From the NCBI RefSeq assembly GCF_947500995.1, contig NZ_CANMUA010000008.1:208279-272278 (forward strand): a DNA stretch of 64,000 bases, written 5' to 3'. Shown one piece after another: positions 42,418 to 51,321 of this stretch. The stretch comes from an uncultured Serinicoccus sp. (GTDB lineage: Bacteria; Actinomycetota; Actinomycetes; Actinomycetales; Dermatophilaceae). Under the pieces are notes generated by a model that did not search any database, was not told where the DNA came from, and saw only the letters and a list, made by a program, of their open reading frames with translations. The position numbers and the translations under genes are program-made. Within the stretch, counting starts at the first letter, position 1, and every line of letters starts with the position of its first letter.

Positions 42418-42520
42418 CCCGGTCGGCCCGTGGGCCACCACGTGCGGCGCCCGGTCGGCCCGTAGGCAGCCACACGCGGCGCCCGGTCGGCCCGTGGGCC
42501 ACCACGTGCGGCGCCCGGTC
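42418..42520. repeat. Three tandem 32-bp repeats plus a partial fourth
   Basis: Units at 42418-42449, 42450-42481 and 42482-42513 all begin CCCGGTCGGCCCGT; units 1 and 3 are identical and unit 2 has a few changes. A partial fourth (CCCGGTC) reaches the stop codon of the convergent lactonase gene. It lies between two convergent genes and fills that gap; no gene is there. Confidence 0.85.
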
Positions 42521-43559
42521 AGAGCTGCACGGAGCGCGCCCAGTTGGCGCCGTTGCCGGTCTCGGCCCGGGCGACCTCCATGAGCAGGCCGGCCTCGTCG
42601 ACCTCCACCAGCGCGACGGCGGTGTCCTTCTCGCCGGTGACGAGGGCATACCGGTCGTCGGCGAGCACGACGAAGCCGCGCGGCTGCGCGACCGTGCCGA
42701 CGATCGAGACCGCCTCACCCAGGGAGCCGTCGGGGGCGACCGGCAGGCAGGCGAGGGTGGACTCCGAGCGCTCGCTGGCCAGCAGGAAGGTCCCCTGCCG
42801 GGCGAGGTGCAGGTCGGCACCCCAGATGAGGTGTCCCTCCACCGGGTCGGCCCCCAGCTCGCTGTGCCGCAGGCCCCGGTCCTGGGCGTAGGCGGGGACC
42901 GAACCGCTGAGGGTGAGGTCGCCGCTCGCGTCCCGGTCGTAGGTCAGGACCTCGCCGGAGAACTCGGTCATGACGTAGGCCCGCTCCTCGTCCCCGTCGA
43001 GCACGAGGTGGCGCGGCCCCGAGCCCTCGGGCGCCTCGGCCGTGGGCGGGACCAGCGGCGTGAGGCCGCCGCCGGGCGAGAGGGAGTACTGCGCGACGAC
43101 GTCTGCGCCGAGCGAGACGACGTAGAGGTGCCGGCCGTCGCCGGCGAGCGCCGCGCAGTGGGCGTTGGGCCACGAGACCTGCGCCGTCGGCTCCTCGACG
43201 TGCCCCTCGTCGCCGACCGGGAAGACCTGCGCGCTGCCGCCGCCGTAGGACGCCCCCACCAGCAGGGTCCCGCCGTGCGCGAGCGCCAGGTAGCTCATCG
43301 AGCCGTCCACGTCGGTGCGGTCCAGGTGCTCCAGCCGGCCCGACTCCCGGTCGAGCGCGAAGACGTCGATGCCGGGCGGGTCGCCCTTGGCCGCCGCATA
43401 CACGAGGTCGCGGTCGGCGTCGATCGCGAAGGTGCCGCAGCCCTCACCCACCTCGCTGACGGCGAGGCGCTCGAGGGTCGGCGGCTGCGCAGCCGTGTCG
43501 ACGCGGAAGGTGCTGATCGTGCTGTCGGCGGCGTTGGCCACGAGGACGAGTTCGGTCAT
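42519..43559 (-). CDS. Lactonase-family beta-propeller protein (YbhE/Pgl-like)
   Basis: 346 aa from ATG 43559. A seven-bladed propeller of the 6-phosphogluconolactonase YbhE family: TELVLVANAADSTISTFRVD, GCGTFAIDADRDLVYAAAKGDPPGIDVFALD, SYLALAHGGTLLVGASYGGGSAQVFPV, NAHCAALAGDGRHLYVVSLGADVVAQYSL, GPRHLVLDGDEERAYVMTEFSGEVLTY. It may hydrolyse sugar lactones in the cytosol; many members lack proven activity. Confidence 0.8.
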   Translation of the reverse strand: MTELVLVANAADSTISTFRVDTAAQPPTLERLAVSEVGEGCGTFAIDADRDLVYAAAKGDPPGIDVFALDRESGRLEHLDRTDVDGSMSYLALAHGGTLLVGASYGGGSAQVFPVGDEGHVEEPTAQVSWPNAHCAALAGDGRHLYVVSLGADVVAQYSLSPGGGLTPLVPPTAEAPEGSGPRHLVLDGDEERAYVMTEFSGEVLTYDRDASGDLTLSGSVPAYAQDRGLRHSELGADPVEGHLIWGADLHLARQGTFLLASERSESTLACLPVAPDGSLGEAVSIVGTVAQPRGFVVLADDRYALVTGEKDTAVALVEVDEAGLLMEVARAETGNGANWARSVQL

Positions 43560-43687
43560 GGCTCCCACGGTATGCGGTGCCGCCCACACGAGCAGGTGGG
43601 GGCGCCGCGGCCAGGGCGGGCAGGGAGTGATCGGCAGCCGTACCACCCCGCTCGAGCGCGGCCAGGCACGGACCGGCCCGGGTGGGC

Positions 43688-44941
43688 TCAGCCCCCGGAG
43701 GTCCAGCCGAAGACCTCGCCGTCCGGCCCGGTGACGGCGACCGAGGCCGTGGGCGCGAGGGTGATCTCCACCCGGAGCCACCGGTCGTCCTCGCCGCCGG
43801 AGGAGACGTAGGTGAGCTGCTCGTTGCTGCGGTCCTCGACCTGGGTGCGGGCCCGGGCCAACCAGGGGTGGCGGCGGCGCAGCCCGACCAGCTCACGGTG
43901 CAGCGACAGCATCCACGCCCCGTCGTCCCCGAGCTCGGCGGGCGTCGCCGGGAGCGCCGGCCGGATGGCGTCGTCCCCGCCGAGCCGCTCCTCCTTGAGC
44001 CCCCGGAAGACGTGCTCGTCGCCGTAGTAGAGCGAGGGCATCCCCCCGACCGTCATGAGGACGGCCAGCCCGACCGCCGCGCCGTCGTCGCCGACCCGGG
44101 TGGCGATGCGGGTGACGTCGTGGTTGCCGACGAAGGTCTGCGGTACGAACGAGCCGAGGAGCGCGTCGTGCTCCTCCAGCGCGTGCGCCAGCTCCCAGCA
44201 GTTGGTGTCCGCGACCGAGCTCCAGATCGCCTTCCAGAGCATGTACTGGGTGACGGTGTCCACACCGCTGGCCTGCACGAATGCCGCGTAGTCCCCGTGG
44301 ATGACCTCGCCCACGAAGAGCGCGTCGGGGAACTCCTCGCGGACGCGGTCGGTGACGCGCGCCCAGAAGTCGGTGGGCACGGCGTACGCCACGTCGAGGC
44401 GCCACCCGGCGATCCCGCGCCGCAGCCAGCGCAGCATGACGTCGACGACCAGGTCCTCCACCCCGGGGTGGCCGTGGTCGAGCTCGACGAGCCCCTCGTG
44501 GCCCTCCCAGGACGCCGGGCGGCCGTCCTCCCCCTGCTTGATCATGGAAGAGGTCTGGGGGTCGCGCACCATCGGGTGGTCGGCACCGACGTGGTTGAAG
44601 ACGCCGTCGAGCAGCACCGACAGCCCCCGTTCGCCGCACTGCTCCAGCAGGCTGTCCAGGTCGGCCTCGTCACCCAGCCGGGGGTCGACGCGGGTGTGGT
44701 CGAGGGTGTCGTAGCCGTGGCTGCGGGAGGCGAAGACCGGGCCGAGCAGGACCCCCGAGCAGCCGAGCTCGACGACGTGGTCGAGCCACGCCTCGAGGCG
44801 GGGCAGTCGGTGCTCGACGACCGCGTCGGCGGGGTCACCCTCCAGGACGTCCGGCGCACCCACGGCGCCGAGGGGGTAGACGTGCCACCAGATGGCGTGG
44901 TCCAGCAGGCGGTCGGCACCGGGGGCGGGGGGACGCGACAT
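43688..44941 (-). CDS. GH13 alpha-amylase-family glycoside hydrolase
   Basis: 417 aa. A GH13 TIM barrel with the four conserved regions: VLLDGVFNHVG, GWRLDVAYAV (nucleophile Asp), ALFVGEVIHGDY (acid/base Glu) and FVGNHDVTRI (transition-state Asp). No signal peptide, so it is cytosolic, and it lacks extra starch-binding domains. It starts MSRPPAPGADRLLDHAIWWHVYPLG. Likely an oligosaccharide- or maltodextrin-acting enzyme; exact specificity unknown. Confidence 0.9.
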   Translation of the reverse strand: MSRPPAPGADRLLDHAIWWHVYPLGAVGAPDVLEGDPADAVVEHRLPRLEAWLDHVVELGCSGVLLGPVFASRSHGYDTLDHTRVDPRLGDEADLDSLLEQCGERGLSVLLDGVFNHVGADHPMVRDPQTSSMIKQGEDGRPASWEGHEGLVELDHGHPGVEDLVVDVMLRWLRRGIAGWRLDVAYAVPTDFWARVTDRVREEFPDALFVGEVIHGDYAAFVQASGVDTVTQYMLWKAIWSSVADTNCWELAHALEEHDALLGSFVPQTFVGNHDVTRIATRVGDDGAAVGLAVLMTVGGMPSLYYGDEHVFRGLKEERLGGDDAIRPALPATPAELGDDGAWMLSLHRELVGLRRRHPWLARARTQVEDRSNEQLTYVSSGGEDDRWLRVEITLAPTASVAVTGPDGEVFGWTSGG

Positions 44942-44990
44942 GGGTCCAGTCTCCCAGCCCCGGCCGTGAACCGCCCAGCAGCCGGTGCAG

Positions 44991-45025
44991 CCCGGCGGGG
45001 CCCGGGACTGCCGGACCCCGCCGGG
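44991..45025 (-). terminator. Strong GC hairpin after the AMIN-like gene
   Basis: CCCGGCGGGG (44991-45000) and CCCCGCCGGG (45016-45025) form a perfect ten-pair stem with a 15-nt loop, starting 4 nt from the stop codon of the minus-strand AMIN-like gene. It also precedes the GH13 gene on the same strand. Confidence 0.6.
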
Positions 45026-45028
45026 GCG

Positions 45029-45643
45029 TCACCACCGGTGGGCGACGTCGACCACGAGCCGCTGTCCGGACCCGGGCCCGTCGAGGACGAAGGCCCGCAT
45101 GGGCAGCCGGGCGCGCACGCCCAGGCCGATCGAGGTCTGCCCCTCGAAGCTGCCGCCCAGCCGCGCCTGGCGCAGCGTGCGGTATCCCGCGGTGCCCACC
45201 AGCTCGGCCGGGTTCGCCGGGTCGTAGACGGCGTCGCCGTCGGCGTCGTAGGCCGGGTTGCCGACCAGGATCTCGATCTTCGCGCCGCCGCGCAGCGCGA
45301 GCGCCTGCCCGCTGCCGGGGGCGCGGTAGGTCGTGACGTAGCGGACGGCATACTCCCCGGCGTCGCCGGAGATGTCGACGACGACCCGGTCGAAGCAGGT
45401 GTGACGGCCGGACCGGACGTCCGTGATCGGGGCCTGGGCGGTGTCGAAGCCGGTGACCTTGGGCAGCGAGCCCCAGGTGATGCCGCAGTAGGGAGCGGCC
45501 TGCGCGGCGGGGGCGACCGCCGCCACCGGCGCCAGCGCGCCGACGGCCAGCAGGGCGCCGGCCAGCAGCGTGCGCGGGGTGGCGCGCAGCGGGGTGCGGG
45601 GAGGGGTGCGGGGTGGGGTGCGGGTAGTGCGGGTGGTGCTCAT
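45029..45643 (-). CDS. Secreted AMIN-like domain protein
   Basis: 204 aa. The N-terminus is an Arg/Thr/Pro repeat (TRTTRTPPRTPPRTPLRATPR) followed by a hydrophobic core LLAGALLAVGALAPVAAVAPAAQA, a signal peptide with probable cleavage after AQA. The mature part has CFDRVVVDISGDAGEYAVRYV and further beta strands (KIEILVGNPAYD, GQTSIGLGVRARLPMRAFVLD), the pattern of actinobacterial AMIN-like domains. Two Cys could form a disulfide. An extracellular role is inferred. Confidence 0.75.
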   Translation of the reverse strand: MSTTRTTRTPPRTPPRTPLRATPRTLLAGALLAVGALAPVAAVAPAAQAAPYCGITWGSLPKVTGFDTAQAPITDVRSGRHTCFDRVVVDISGDAGEYAVRYVTTYRAPGSGQALALRGGAKIEILVGNPAYDADGDAVYDPANPAELVGTAGYRTLRQARLGGSFEGQTSIGLGVRARLPMRAFVLDGPGSGQRLVVDVAHRW

Positions 45644-45765
45644 GACGGCCTCCTTGTCGGGTGACGTGTGCGTGCACGTCCACCCCCCAGAGCACGGCGG
45701 GGCCCGCCAGATACCGTCGGGGCGCAGCGATCTCTCGCCCGCCGGCCGATGGCTACCCTGTCGGC

Positions 45766-47805
45766 ATGCCCGGCCCGAGCGCGTACCCGCACCTGCTGAG
45801 CCCCGTCCGCCTCGGCCACCTCACGCTGCGCAACCGCGTCGTCATGGGCTCGATGCACACCAAGCTCGAGGACCGCGCCCGCGACACCGACAAGCTGGCC
45901 GCCTTCTTCGCCGAGCGCGCCCGCGGCGGGGTGGGGCTCATGGTGACCGGAGGGTATGCCCCGGGCTGGCGCGGGTGGCTGCTGCCGTTCGGCTCGAGCA
46001 TGGTCCGGTCGGCGCAGGCCCGGCGGCACCGCACGGTCACCGACGCGGTGCACGGGCACGACGGCCGGATCCTGCTGCAGCTCCTGCACGCCGGGCGCTA
46101 CGCCTACCACCCCTTCGCCCAGGGGGCCTCGGCCCGGAAGTCGCCGATCACGCCGTTCCGCCCCTCGGCCCTGTCCACCCGCCAGGTCGAGCGCACCGTC
46201 GACGACTTCGCCCGCTCGGCGCGGCTCGCCCAGCGGGCCGGCTACGACGGGGTGGAGATCATGGGCTCCGAGGGCTACCTGGTCAACCAGATGCTCGCCG
46301 CCCGCACCAACGACCGGACCGACGCGTGGGGCGGCTCGGCGCGGGCCCGGAGGCGCTTCCCGGTGGAGATCGTGCGGCGGACCCGCGAGCTGGTCGGCGA
46401 CGACTTCGTCGTGCAGTACCGCATGAGCCTGCTCGACCTCGTACCCGACGGGCAGGACTGGGCCGAGACGGTCGACCTCGCGCACGCGCTGGAGGAGGCC
46501 GGCGCGACCTGCGTCAACACCGGCATCGGGTGGCACGAGTCTCGGGTCCCGACCATCGTCACCTCGGTGCCGAGGGCGGCCTTCACCTGGGTGACGGCGC
46601 GGCTGCGGGCGGAGATCGGCCTCCCGGTCGTCGCGTCCAACCGGATCAACCGGCCCGAGGTGGCCGAGCGGGTCATCGCCGACGGCGAGGCCGACCTGGT
46701 GTCGATGGCCCGGCCGCTGCTGGCCGACGCCGACTGGGTGCGCAAGGCGCAGGAGGGGCGCAGCGCCGAGATCATCCCGTGCATCGCCTGCAACCAGGCA
46801 TGCCTGGACCACACCTTCGCCAACCGACGCGCGACCTGCATCCTCAACCCGCGCTCGGCGCACGAGACCGAGCTGGTGCTCGGCCCCACCCGCCGGGCGA
46901 GGCGGGTCGCGGTCGTGGGCGCCGGCCCGGCCGGGCTGGCGGCCGCGGTCGAGCTCGCCGGCCGGGGGCACGTGGTCGAGCTCTTCGAGGCCCAGGACCA
47001 GGTCGGCGGGCAGTTCCGGCTGGCCGCGCAGATCCCGGGCAAGGAGGAGTTCCGGGAGGCGCTCGCCTACTACGAGCACCTGCTCGGGGTGCGCGGTGTC
47101 ACCACCCACCTGGGGGTACGGGTCACCCCGGACCGGCTGGGCGGCTTCGACGAGGTGGTGGTCGCGACCGGGGTGGTGCCGCGGGTGCCCGACATCCCGG
47201 GGGTGGACCACCCCAGCGTCCTGAGCTACCCCGAGGCGATCCGGGACCCGGGGCGGGTCGGCGCGCGGGTGGCGGTCGTCGGGGCCGGCGGCATCGGCTT
47301 CGACGTCAGCAGCGCCCTGCTGCACGATCCCGACGAGACGCTGGCGCAGTGGCGTGCACGCTGGGGGGTCGCCGACCCCTGGGAGGTGCGCGCCGGCCTG
47401 GGGGAGAAGCGGCAGCCAGCGGCCAGGAGGGAGGTGCACCTGGTGCAGCGCAAGACCTCCCGGCACGGCGCCGGGCTGGGGAAGACCACCGGGTGGGTCC
47501 ACCGCACCGAGCTCGCCGACGCCGGGGTGCGCCTCGTCGGCGGTGCGGAGTACGTCCGCATCGACGACGCCGGCCTGCACCTCACCCTGCCCGCGGACGA
47601 CGGGACGGAGGACGGTCGGGTGCCGCACGTCATACCGGTCGACACCGTCGTGCTCTGCGCCGGGCAGGAGTCGGTCACCGGGCTCGTCGAGCCGGTGCGC
47701 GCGCTCGGCGTGCCGGTGCACGTCATCGGCGGGGCCGACGTGGCCGCCGAGCTCGACGCCGAACGGGCGATCCGGCAGGCGACCGAGCTCGCCGCGCGCC
47801 TCTGA
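45766..47805 (+). CDS. FadH-like NADH:flavin oxidoreductase / 2,4-dienoyl-CoA reductase
   Basis: 679 aa from ATG 45766. The N-terminal old-yellow-enzyme TIM barrel (residues 1-340) has LHAGRYAYHPFAQGAS and GYDGVEIMGSEGYLVNQMLAARTNDRTDAWGGS. The [4Fe-4S] Cys cluster is IPCIACNQACLDHTF...ATCILNP. The C-terminal FAD/NAD module has VAVVGAGPAGLAAAVELAGRGHVVELFE and VAVVGAGGIGFDVSS. This three-part layout matches FadH, which reduces 2,4-dienoyl-CoA in unsaturated fatty acid beta-oxidation. Ligand-specific residues were not checked. Confidence 0.88.
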   Translation: MPGPSAYPHLLSPVRLGHLTLRNRVVMGSMHTKLEDRARDTDKLAAFFAERARGGVGLMVTGGYAPGWRGWLLPFGSSMVRSAQARRHRTVTDAVHGHDGRILLQLLHAGRYAYHPFAQGASARKSPITPFRPSALSTRQVERTVDDFARSARLAQRAGYDGVEIMGSEGYLVNQMLAARTNDRTDAWGGSARARRRFPVEIVRRTRELVGDDFVVQYRMSLLDLVPDGQDWAETVDLAHALEEAGATCVNTGIGWHESRVPTIVTSVPRAAFTWVTARLRAEIGLPVVASNRINRPEVAERVIADGEADLVSMARPLLADADWVRKAQEGRSAEIIPCIACNQACLDHTFANRRATCILNPRSAHETELVLGPTRRARRVAVVGAGPAGLAAAVELAGRGHVVELFEAQDQVGGQFRLAAQIPGKEEFREALAYYEHLLGVRGVTTHLGVRVTPDRLGGFDEVVVATGVVPRVPDIPGVDHPSVLSYPEAIRDPGRVGARVAVVGAGGIGFDVSSALLHDPDETLAQWRARWGVADPWEVRAGLGEKRQPAARREVHLVQRKTSRHGAGLGKTTGWVHRTELADAGVRLVGGAEYVRIDDAGLHLTLPADDGTEDGRVPHVIPVDTVVLCAGQESVTGLVEPVRALGVPVHVIGGADVAAELDAERAIRQATELAARL

Positions 47806-47862
47806 CGCGCCCGGCCGGGGTGGTCGGCGCGGGGTCGGCGGGCGGTCCGGCCGGCCCTCGGC

Positions 47863-48504
47863 TCACCCCGGCGGCGGGTATGCCGCGTGAGTCGCGGTCA
47901 CGGAGCCCGGCACCGGGGCGGTCGTGCCCGGGGTCGGCTCCGGCGTCCCCGCCGTCAGCGCGAGCGGGACGACCCCGGTCCACACGGACGGGTCCTCGGC
48001 GGGGTCGGTGCCACCGGTGCGGGCCTTGAGCAGCCACGAACCCTCCGCGATGGGCAGCGCCAGGCAGGTGGTGGCCCGCAGCTCCTTGCCGGTGCTGGCC
48101 CGGACCTCCGAGGTGCGCCCGGGCAGCAGCCGGTCGGTGAGCCGCTCCAGCGCCCCGCGCGACTCCTCGGGCCCGAGCTCCTCCAGGTGGCCGCGCAGCA
48201 CCGCGCTGCGGTACTTCGCCGAGGAGTCGAAGGCGGTCTCCGCCACGACCAGCCCGTCCAGCGCGACGACGGTGAGGGTCACCGGCGCGCCGGCAGCGAC
48301 GTGGCGCAGCGCTCCCGCACCGGTCGAGCCGTGCAGCAGGACGTGGTCGCCGTCCCGGGCGACGAGCAGCGGCACCGACCAGGGCTCCCCGTCGACGACG
48401 GTGGACAGCACGCCCGCCGGCATCGCGTCGAGCAGGTCGTCCAGGGCGGCGCGGCTGCCGAGGTAGCGCTCGGGCTTGCGGGTCGGGGTCGACAGGTCAG
48501 GCAT
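47863..48504 (-). CDS. Pyridoxamine 5'-phosphate oxidase-like FMN-binding protein
   Basis: 213 aa from ATG 48504. A split-barrel flavin protein: RYLGSRAALDDLLDAMPAGVLSTVVDGEPWSVPLLVARDGDHVLLHGSTGAGALRHV, then TLTVVALDGLVVAETAFDSSAKYRSAVLRGHLEEL. The Pro/Thr-rich C-terminal tail is probably disordered. It is divergent from a MocR/PdxR-type regulator, the classic pairing for vitamin B6-related proteins. Confidence 0.82.
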   Translation of the reverse strand: MPDLSTPTRKPERYLGSRAALDDLLDAMPAGVLSTVVDGEPWSVPLLVARDGDHVLLHGSTGAGALRHVAAGAPVTLTVVALDGLVVAETAFDSSAKYRSAVLRGHLEELGPEESRGALERLTDRLLPGRTSEVRASTGKELRATTCLALPIAEGSWLLKARTGGTDPAEDPSVWTGVVPLALTAGTPEPTPGTTAPVPGSVTATHAAYPPPG

Positions 48505-48526
48505 GCACGCCATCCTGACCGTCGGG

Positions 48527-48540
48527 TGGTCCTGCGACCA
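48527..48540. promoter_or_regulatory. Inverted repeat in the MocR divergent promoter
   Basis: TGGTCCTGCGACCA (TGGTC, 4-nt spacer, GACCA) in the 83-bp space between the PNPOx-like and MocR genes, with a partial GACCA repeat near 48567. MocR proteins bind repeated half-sites in such divergent promoters. Confidence 0.4.
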
Positions 48541-48587
48541 GGTCCACTTCCTGCGCGTCCGTGGAGACCACTCCTAGACTCACGGGT

Positions 48588-50030
48588 ATGCCCGCGCGCA
48601 CCTGGCCCGGCCCGACCCAGCTCCCCGCGGGGCCGGGGCCGCTGCCCCACCGGCTCGTCGCCGCCGTCCTGGACGCGCTGGTTCGCGGGGAGCTGGCACC
48701 GGGGGACGCCCTGCCGTCGACCCGCTCGGCGGCCGCCCAGCTGCGGCTGAGCCGGGGCGTCGTCGTGGCGGCCTACGACGAGCTGGCCGCGGCCGGCTAC
48801 GTCGAGGCGCGCATGGGCGGGCGCACCGTCGTCGTCGACGGCGCGGACCGGGCGGCGCGCCCCGCCACCCCGACCGCGGGGCCGGTGGGCGGCGACGCCC
48901 CCGCGCCGGACCGGGTCGAGGAGGATGCCGTCGGCGTGCCCACTCCGCCGGCCGGTGACCTCGACCTGCGGCCCGGCCACGCCGAGCCCGAGCTCATCTC
49001 CTCCCGCGACTGGAGGGCGGCCTGGCGGCACGCCATACCGGACCGTCCCGGCGGCGAGGGGCTGAGCCGGGTGCGCCACCCGGACCTCGAGCAGGCCCTG
49101 GCGGCGCACCTGCGCCGCTTCCGCGGGGTGCCCTGCACCCCCGAGGACGTCGTGGTCGTGCCCAACGCCAGCGCCGCGTTCACGCTCCTCGCCCCGGCGG
49201 CCGGGCTGCGCGGCCGCACCGTCGCCGTGGAGGACCCGGGCTACCGGCGCGCGCGGGTGGCCCTGACCGAGGCGGGTGCCCGGGTGCGACCGGTGCCCGT
49301 CGACGACGACGGCCTCGACCCGGCGCTGCTGCTGACCGACGACGCCGCGGTCTACCTCACCCCGGCGCACCAGTACCCGCTCGGCGCCCGGATGCCGGTG
49401 GCGCGGCGGGCCGAGCTCGTCACGGCGGCCGTCCGGGAGGGGCGGCTGGTCGTCGAGGACGACTACGACGGCGAGTTTCGCTACGGCGTCCCGCCGATGC
49501 CCTCGGTGCGGGCGGTCGACGGGGCGGCGGACTGCGTCGCCCACGTCGGGACGGCCAGCAAGATCCTCACCCCGGACCTGGGCCTGGCCTGGGTCGTGCC
49601 CCCGCGCGGGCTGGTCGGCGAGGTCCGTCGGGCTCAGGACCGGCTGGCGCTGGGCGCCTCCCCGATCGCCTCGACGGCGCTCGCCCACCTCGTCGCCTCC
49701 GGGGCCCTCGGCCGGCATCTGGCCCGGGCGTCCCGGCTCTACCGCGCCCGGCGCGACGCCCTGGTCACGGCCCTGAGGAACGAGGTGCCCGAGGCACGGG
49801 TGACCGGGGTGGAGGCGGGGCTGCACCTCGTCGTCCTGCTGCGGGGCGGCGCCGACGACGACGGTGTGGCCGCACGGCTGCGGGAGCGGGGCGTGTGGGT
49901 GGAGCCGCTCAGCGCCTACTGCCTGGGCGAGCCACGATCCGGCCTCGTGATCGGCTATGCCCGGCTGCCCGAGACGCGGGCCCCCTCCGTGGCCCGCGAC
50001 ATCGCGTGGGCGGTGACCGCGAGGCCCTGA
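48588..50030 (+). CDS. MocR-family (PdxR-like) PLP-dependent regulator
   Basis: 480 aa from ATG 48588. N-terminal GntR winged helix (PHRLVAAVLDALVRGELAPGDALPSTRSAAAQLRLSRGVVVAAYDELAAAGYVEAR), a Pro/Ala linker (residues about 85-125), then a fold-type I aminotransferase domain. VVEDDYDGEFRYG and HVGTASKILTPDLGLAWV (Schiff-base Lys) are the PLP motifs. PdxR-type members sense PLP and control pyridoxal synthesis genes; the neighbouring PNPOx-like gene is the likely target. Confidence 0.88.
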   Translation: MPARTWPGPTQLPAGPGPLPHRLVAAVLDALVRGELAPGDALPSTRSAAAQLRLSRGVVVAAYDELAAAGYVEARMGGRTVVVDGADRAARPATPTAGPVGGDAPAPDRVEEDAVGVPTPPAGDLDLRPGHAEPELISSRDWRAAWRHAIPDRPGGEGLSRVRHPDLEQALAAHLRRFRGVPCTPEDVVVVPNASAAFTLLAPAAGLRGRTVAVEDPGYRRARVALTEAGARVRPVPVDDDGLDPALLLTDDAAVYLTPAHQYPLGARMPVARRAELVTAAVREGRLVVEDDYDGEFRYGVPPMPSVRAVDGAADCVAHVGTASKILTPDLGLAWVVPPRGLVGEVRRAQDRLALGASPIASTALAHLVASGALGRHLARASRLYRARRDALVTALRNEVPEARVTGVEAGLHLVVLLRGGADDDGVAARLRERGVWVEPLSAYCLGEPRSGLVIGYARLPETRAPSVARDIAWAVTARP

Positions 50031-50112
50031 CGGGACCGACCCGTACCCAGCGCCGGACGCGCGCGATAGGACCGGATGGGACGCAGCCCGGACGGGGCGC
50101 CCGGGCCCTTGA

Positions 50113-50589
50113 CTAGGAGGTCTGGAGCAGGTCGACACCGAGGACGGCGAGAGCCCCGAAGGCGATGCCCCACAGGATGATCGACAGGACCTGCCACCCG
50201 ATGACCCCCCGGGTGCTCGCCCCGAAGGCCACCAGCGCACCCGAGGTGATCTGGCTCGGCAGCACGGTCTGCCCCAGCAGGCTCACGCCCGGCACCCCGA
50301 ACCGGTCGAGCATCCGGCGCAGCCGCTGCTTGCGCTGGGACATCTCCTCGAGGGGCTGCACACCGCGGCGCGCGCGCAGGCGGTCGGCCGACAGCACCAC
50401 GAGCACCATCGACAGGACGTTGCCGACCACCGCGGCCAGCACGGCCACGACCGGGTTCATCCCGGCGACGATGCCGATGACCGACCCGAAGTAGCTCTCG
50501 ACGAACGGGATGGCAGAGGCGAGCATCACCCCCACCCACTGGAGCAGGGCGGGCAGCCCGGCGGTGAAGTCCTGCAGGTTCTCGATCAT
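50113..50589 (-). CDS. Small multidrug efflux (Sm_multidrug_ex-like) membrane protein
   Basis: 158 aa with four hydrophobic segments: LQWVGVMLASAIPFVESYFGSVIGIVAGMNP is the family start, then VAVLAAVVGNVLSMVLVVLSADRL, a charged loop RKQRLRRMLDRFGVPG, and PSQITSGALVAFGASTRGVIGWQVLSIILWG. It is divergent from a TetR gene across a long symmetric operator, so it is the probable regulated exporter. Confidence 0.78.
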   Translation of the reverse strand: MIENLQDFTAGLPALLQWVGVMLASAIPFVESYFGSVIGIVAGMNPVVAVLAAVVGNVLSMVLVVLSADRLRARRGVQPLEEMSQRKQRLRRMLDRFGVPGVSLLGQTVLPSQITSGALVAFGASTRGVIGWQVLSIILWGIAFGALAVLGVDLLQTS

Positions 50590-50614
50590 GGTGTCCCTCG
50601 CTGGGCGTCGACGT

Positions 50615-50668
50615 GTTGGTACGCTGTACCGGACACACTAGCACGGTGTGCCAGTACGGCGTACCAAC
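50615..50668. promoter_or_regulatory. 54-bp inverted-repeat operator
   Basis: GTTGGTACGC near 50615 is mirrored by GCGTACCAAC ending at 50668, with matching GTAC and CACAC/GTGTG blocks inside and a 7-nt centre (TAGCACG). It contains two smaller palindromes, GGTACGCTGTACC and GTACGGCGTAC, probably one TetR dimer site for each direction. It fills the space between the exporter gene and the TetR gene. Confidence 0.7.
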
Positions 50669-50679
50669 GAGGGAGCACC

Positions 50680-51261
50680 ATGAGCGAGGACCGTCGTGAG
50701 CAGATCGTGTCGGCCGCGCGGGCGATCGTCGCCGAGGAGGGCCTCGAGGCGGTCAGCGTGCGCGGTGTCGCACGTCGGGCCGGCATCGGCGCCAGCACGC
50801 TGCGGCACTACTTCCCCACCCAGAGCGACCTGCTCGACGAGCTCCTGGGGCCGGCCATGGACCGCATGGTGTCCGACCTGCGGATCGAGGACGCCCGGGT
50901 GCCACCGCGCGACCGGCTGCTCGAGTGCCTCCTGCAGTTCCTGCCCCCGAGCCTCATCGACCCCCGGACCGCCTCGCTCTGGCTCGCCTCCTACGCCGCC
51001 GCCGTGGGGCCGAACGCCACCGAGTCCGGGACCCGCACCCTGGAACGGCTGGCGGAGCTCGCCCGCGCCCGCATCGACGCCTGGCTCGGCCGGTTGGAGG
51101 AGGAGGGTGCGCTGCTGGTGGAGCGGGGGGTCGCGCTCCGCCTCGCCCTCACCACGCTGGACGGGATCTGCGTGCAGCTCCTGACCCCCGGGACGATCTT
51201 CCTGCCCGAGCACGTCGAGCCGACCCTCGCCCAGGTCGTCTCCGGGCTCGTCCGGGAGTGA
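50680..51261 (+). CDS. TetR-family (BetI-like C-terminus) regulator
   Basis: 193 aa. The HTH reads EQIVSAARAIVAEEGLEAVSVRGVARRAGIGASTLRHYFPTQSDLLDELL. The C-terminal part (RLLECLLQFLPPS...TASLWLASYAAAV...LALTTLDGICVQLLTP) resembles TetR_C_6/BetI-like ligand domains. A GGGAG site precedes the ATG. It likely controls itself and the divergent small multidrug exporter through the 54-bp symmetric operator. Confidence 0.88.
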   Translation: MSEDRREQIVSAARAIVAEEGLEAVSVRGVARRAGIGASTLRHYFPTQSDLLDELLGPAMDRMVSDLRIEDARVPPRDRLLECLLQFLPPSLIDPRTASLWLASYAAAVGPNATESGTRTLERLAELARARIDAWLGRLEEEGALLVERGVALRLALTTLDGICVQLLTPGTIFLPEHVEPTLAQVVSGLVRE

Positions 51262-51321
51262 GGCGGCCCCTGGCCGGCCGGGTCACCCCATGCCCCTGGT
51301 CCCCCGCCCCCTGACGGACGG

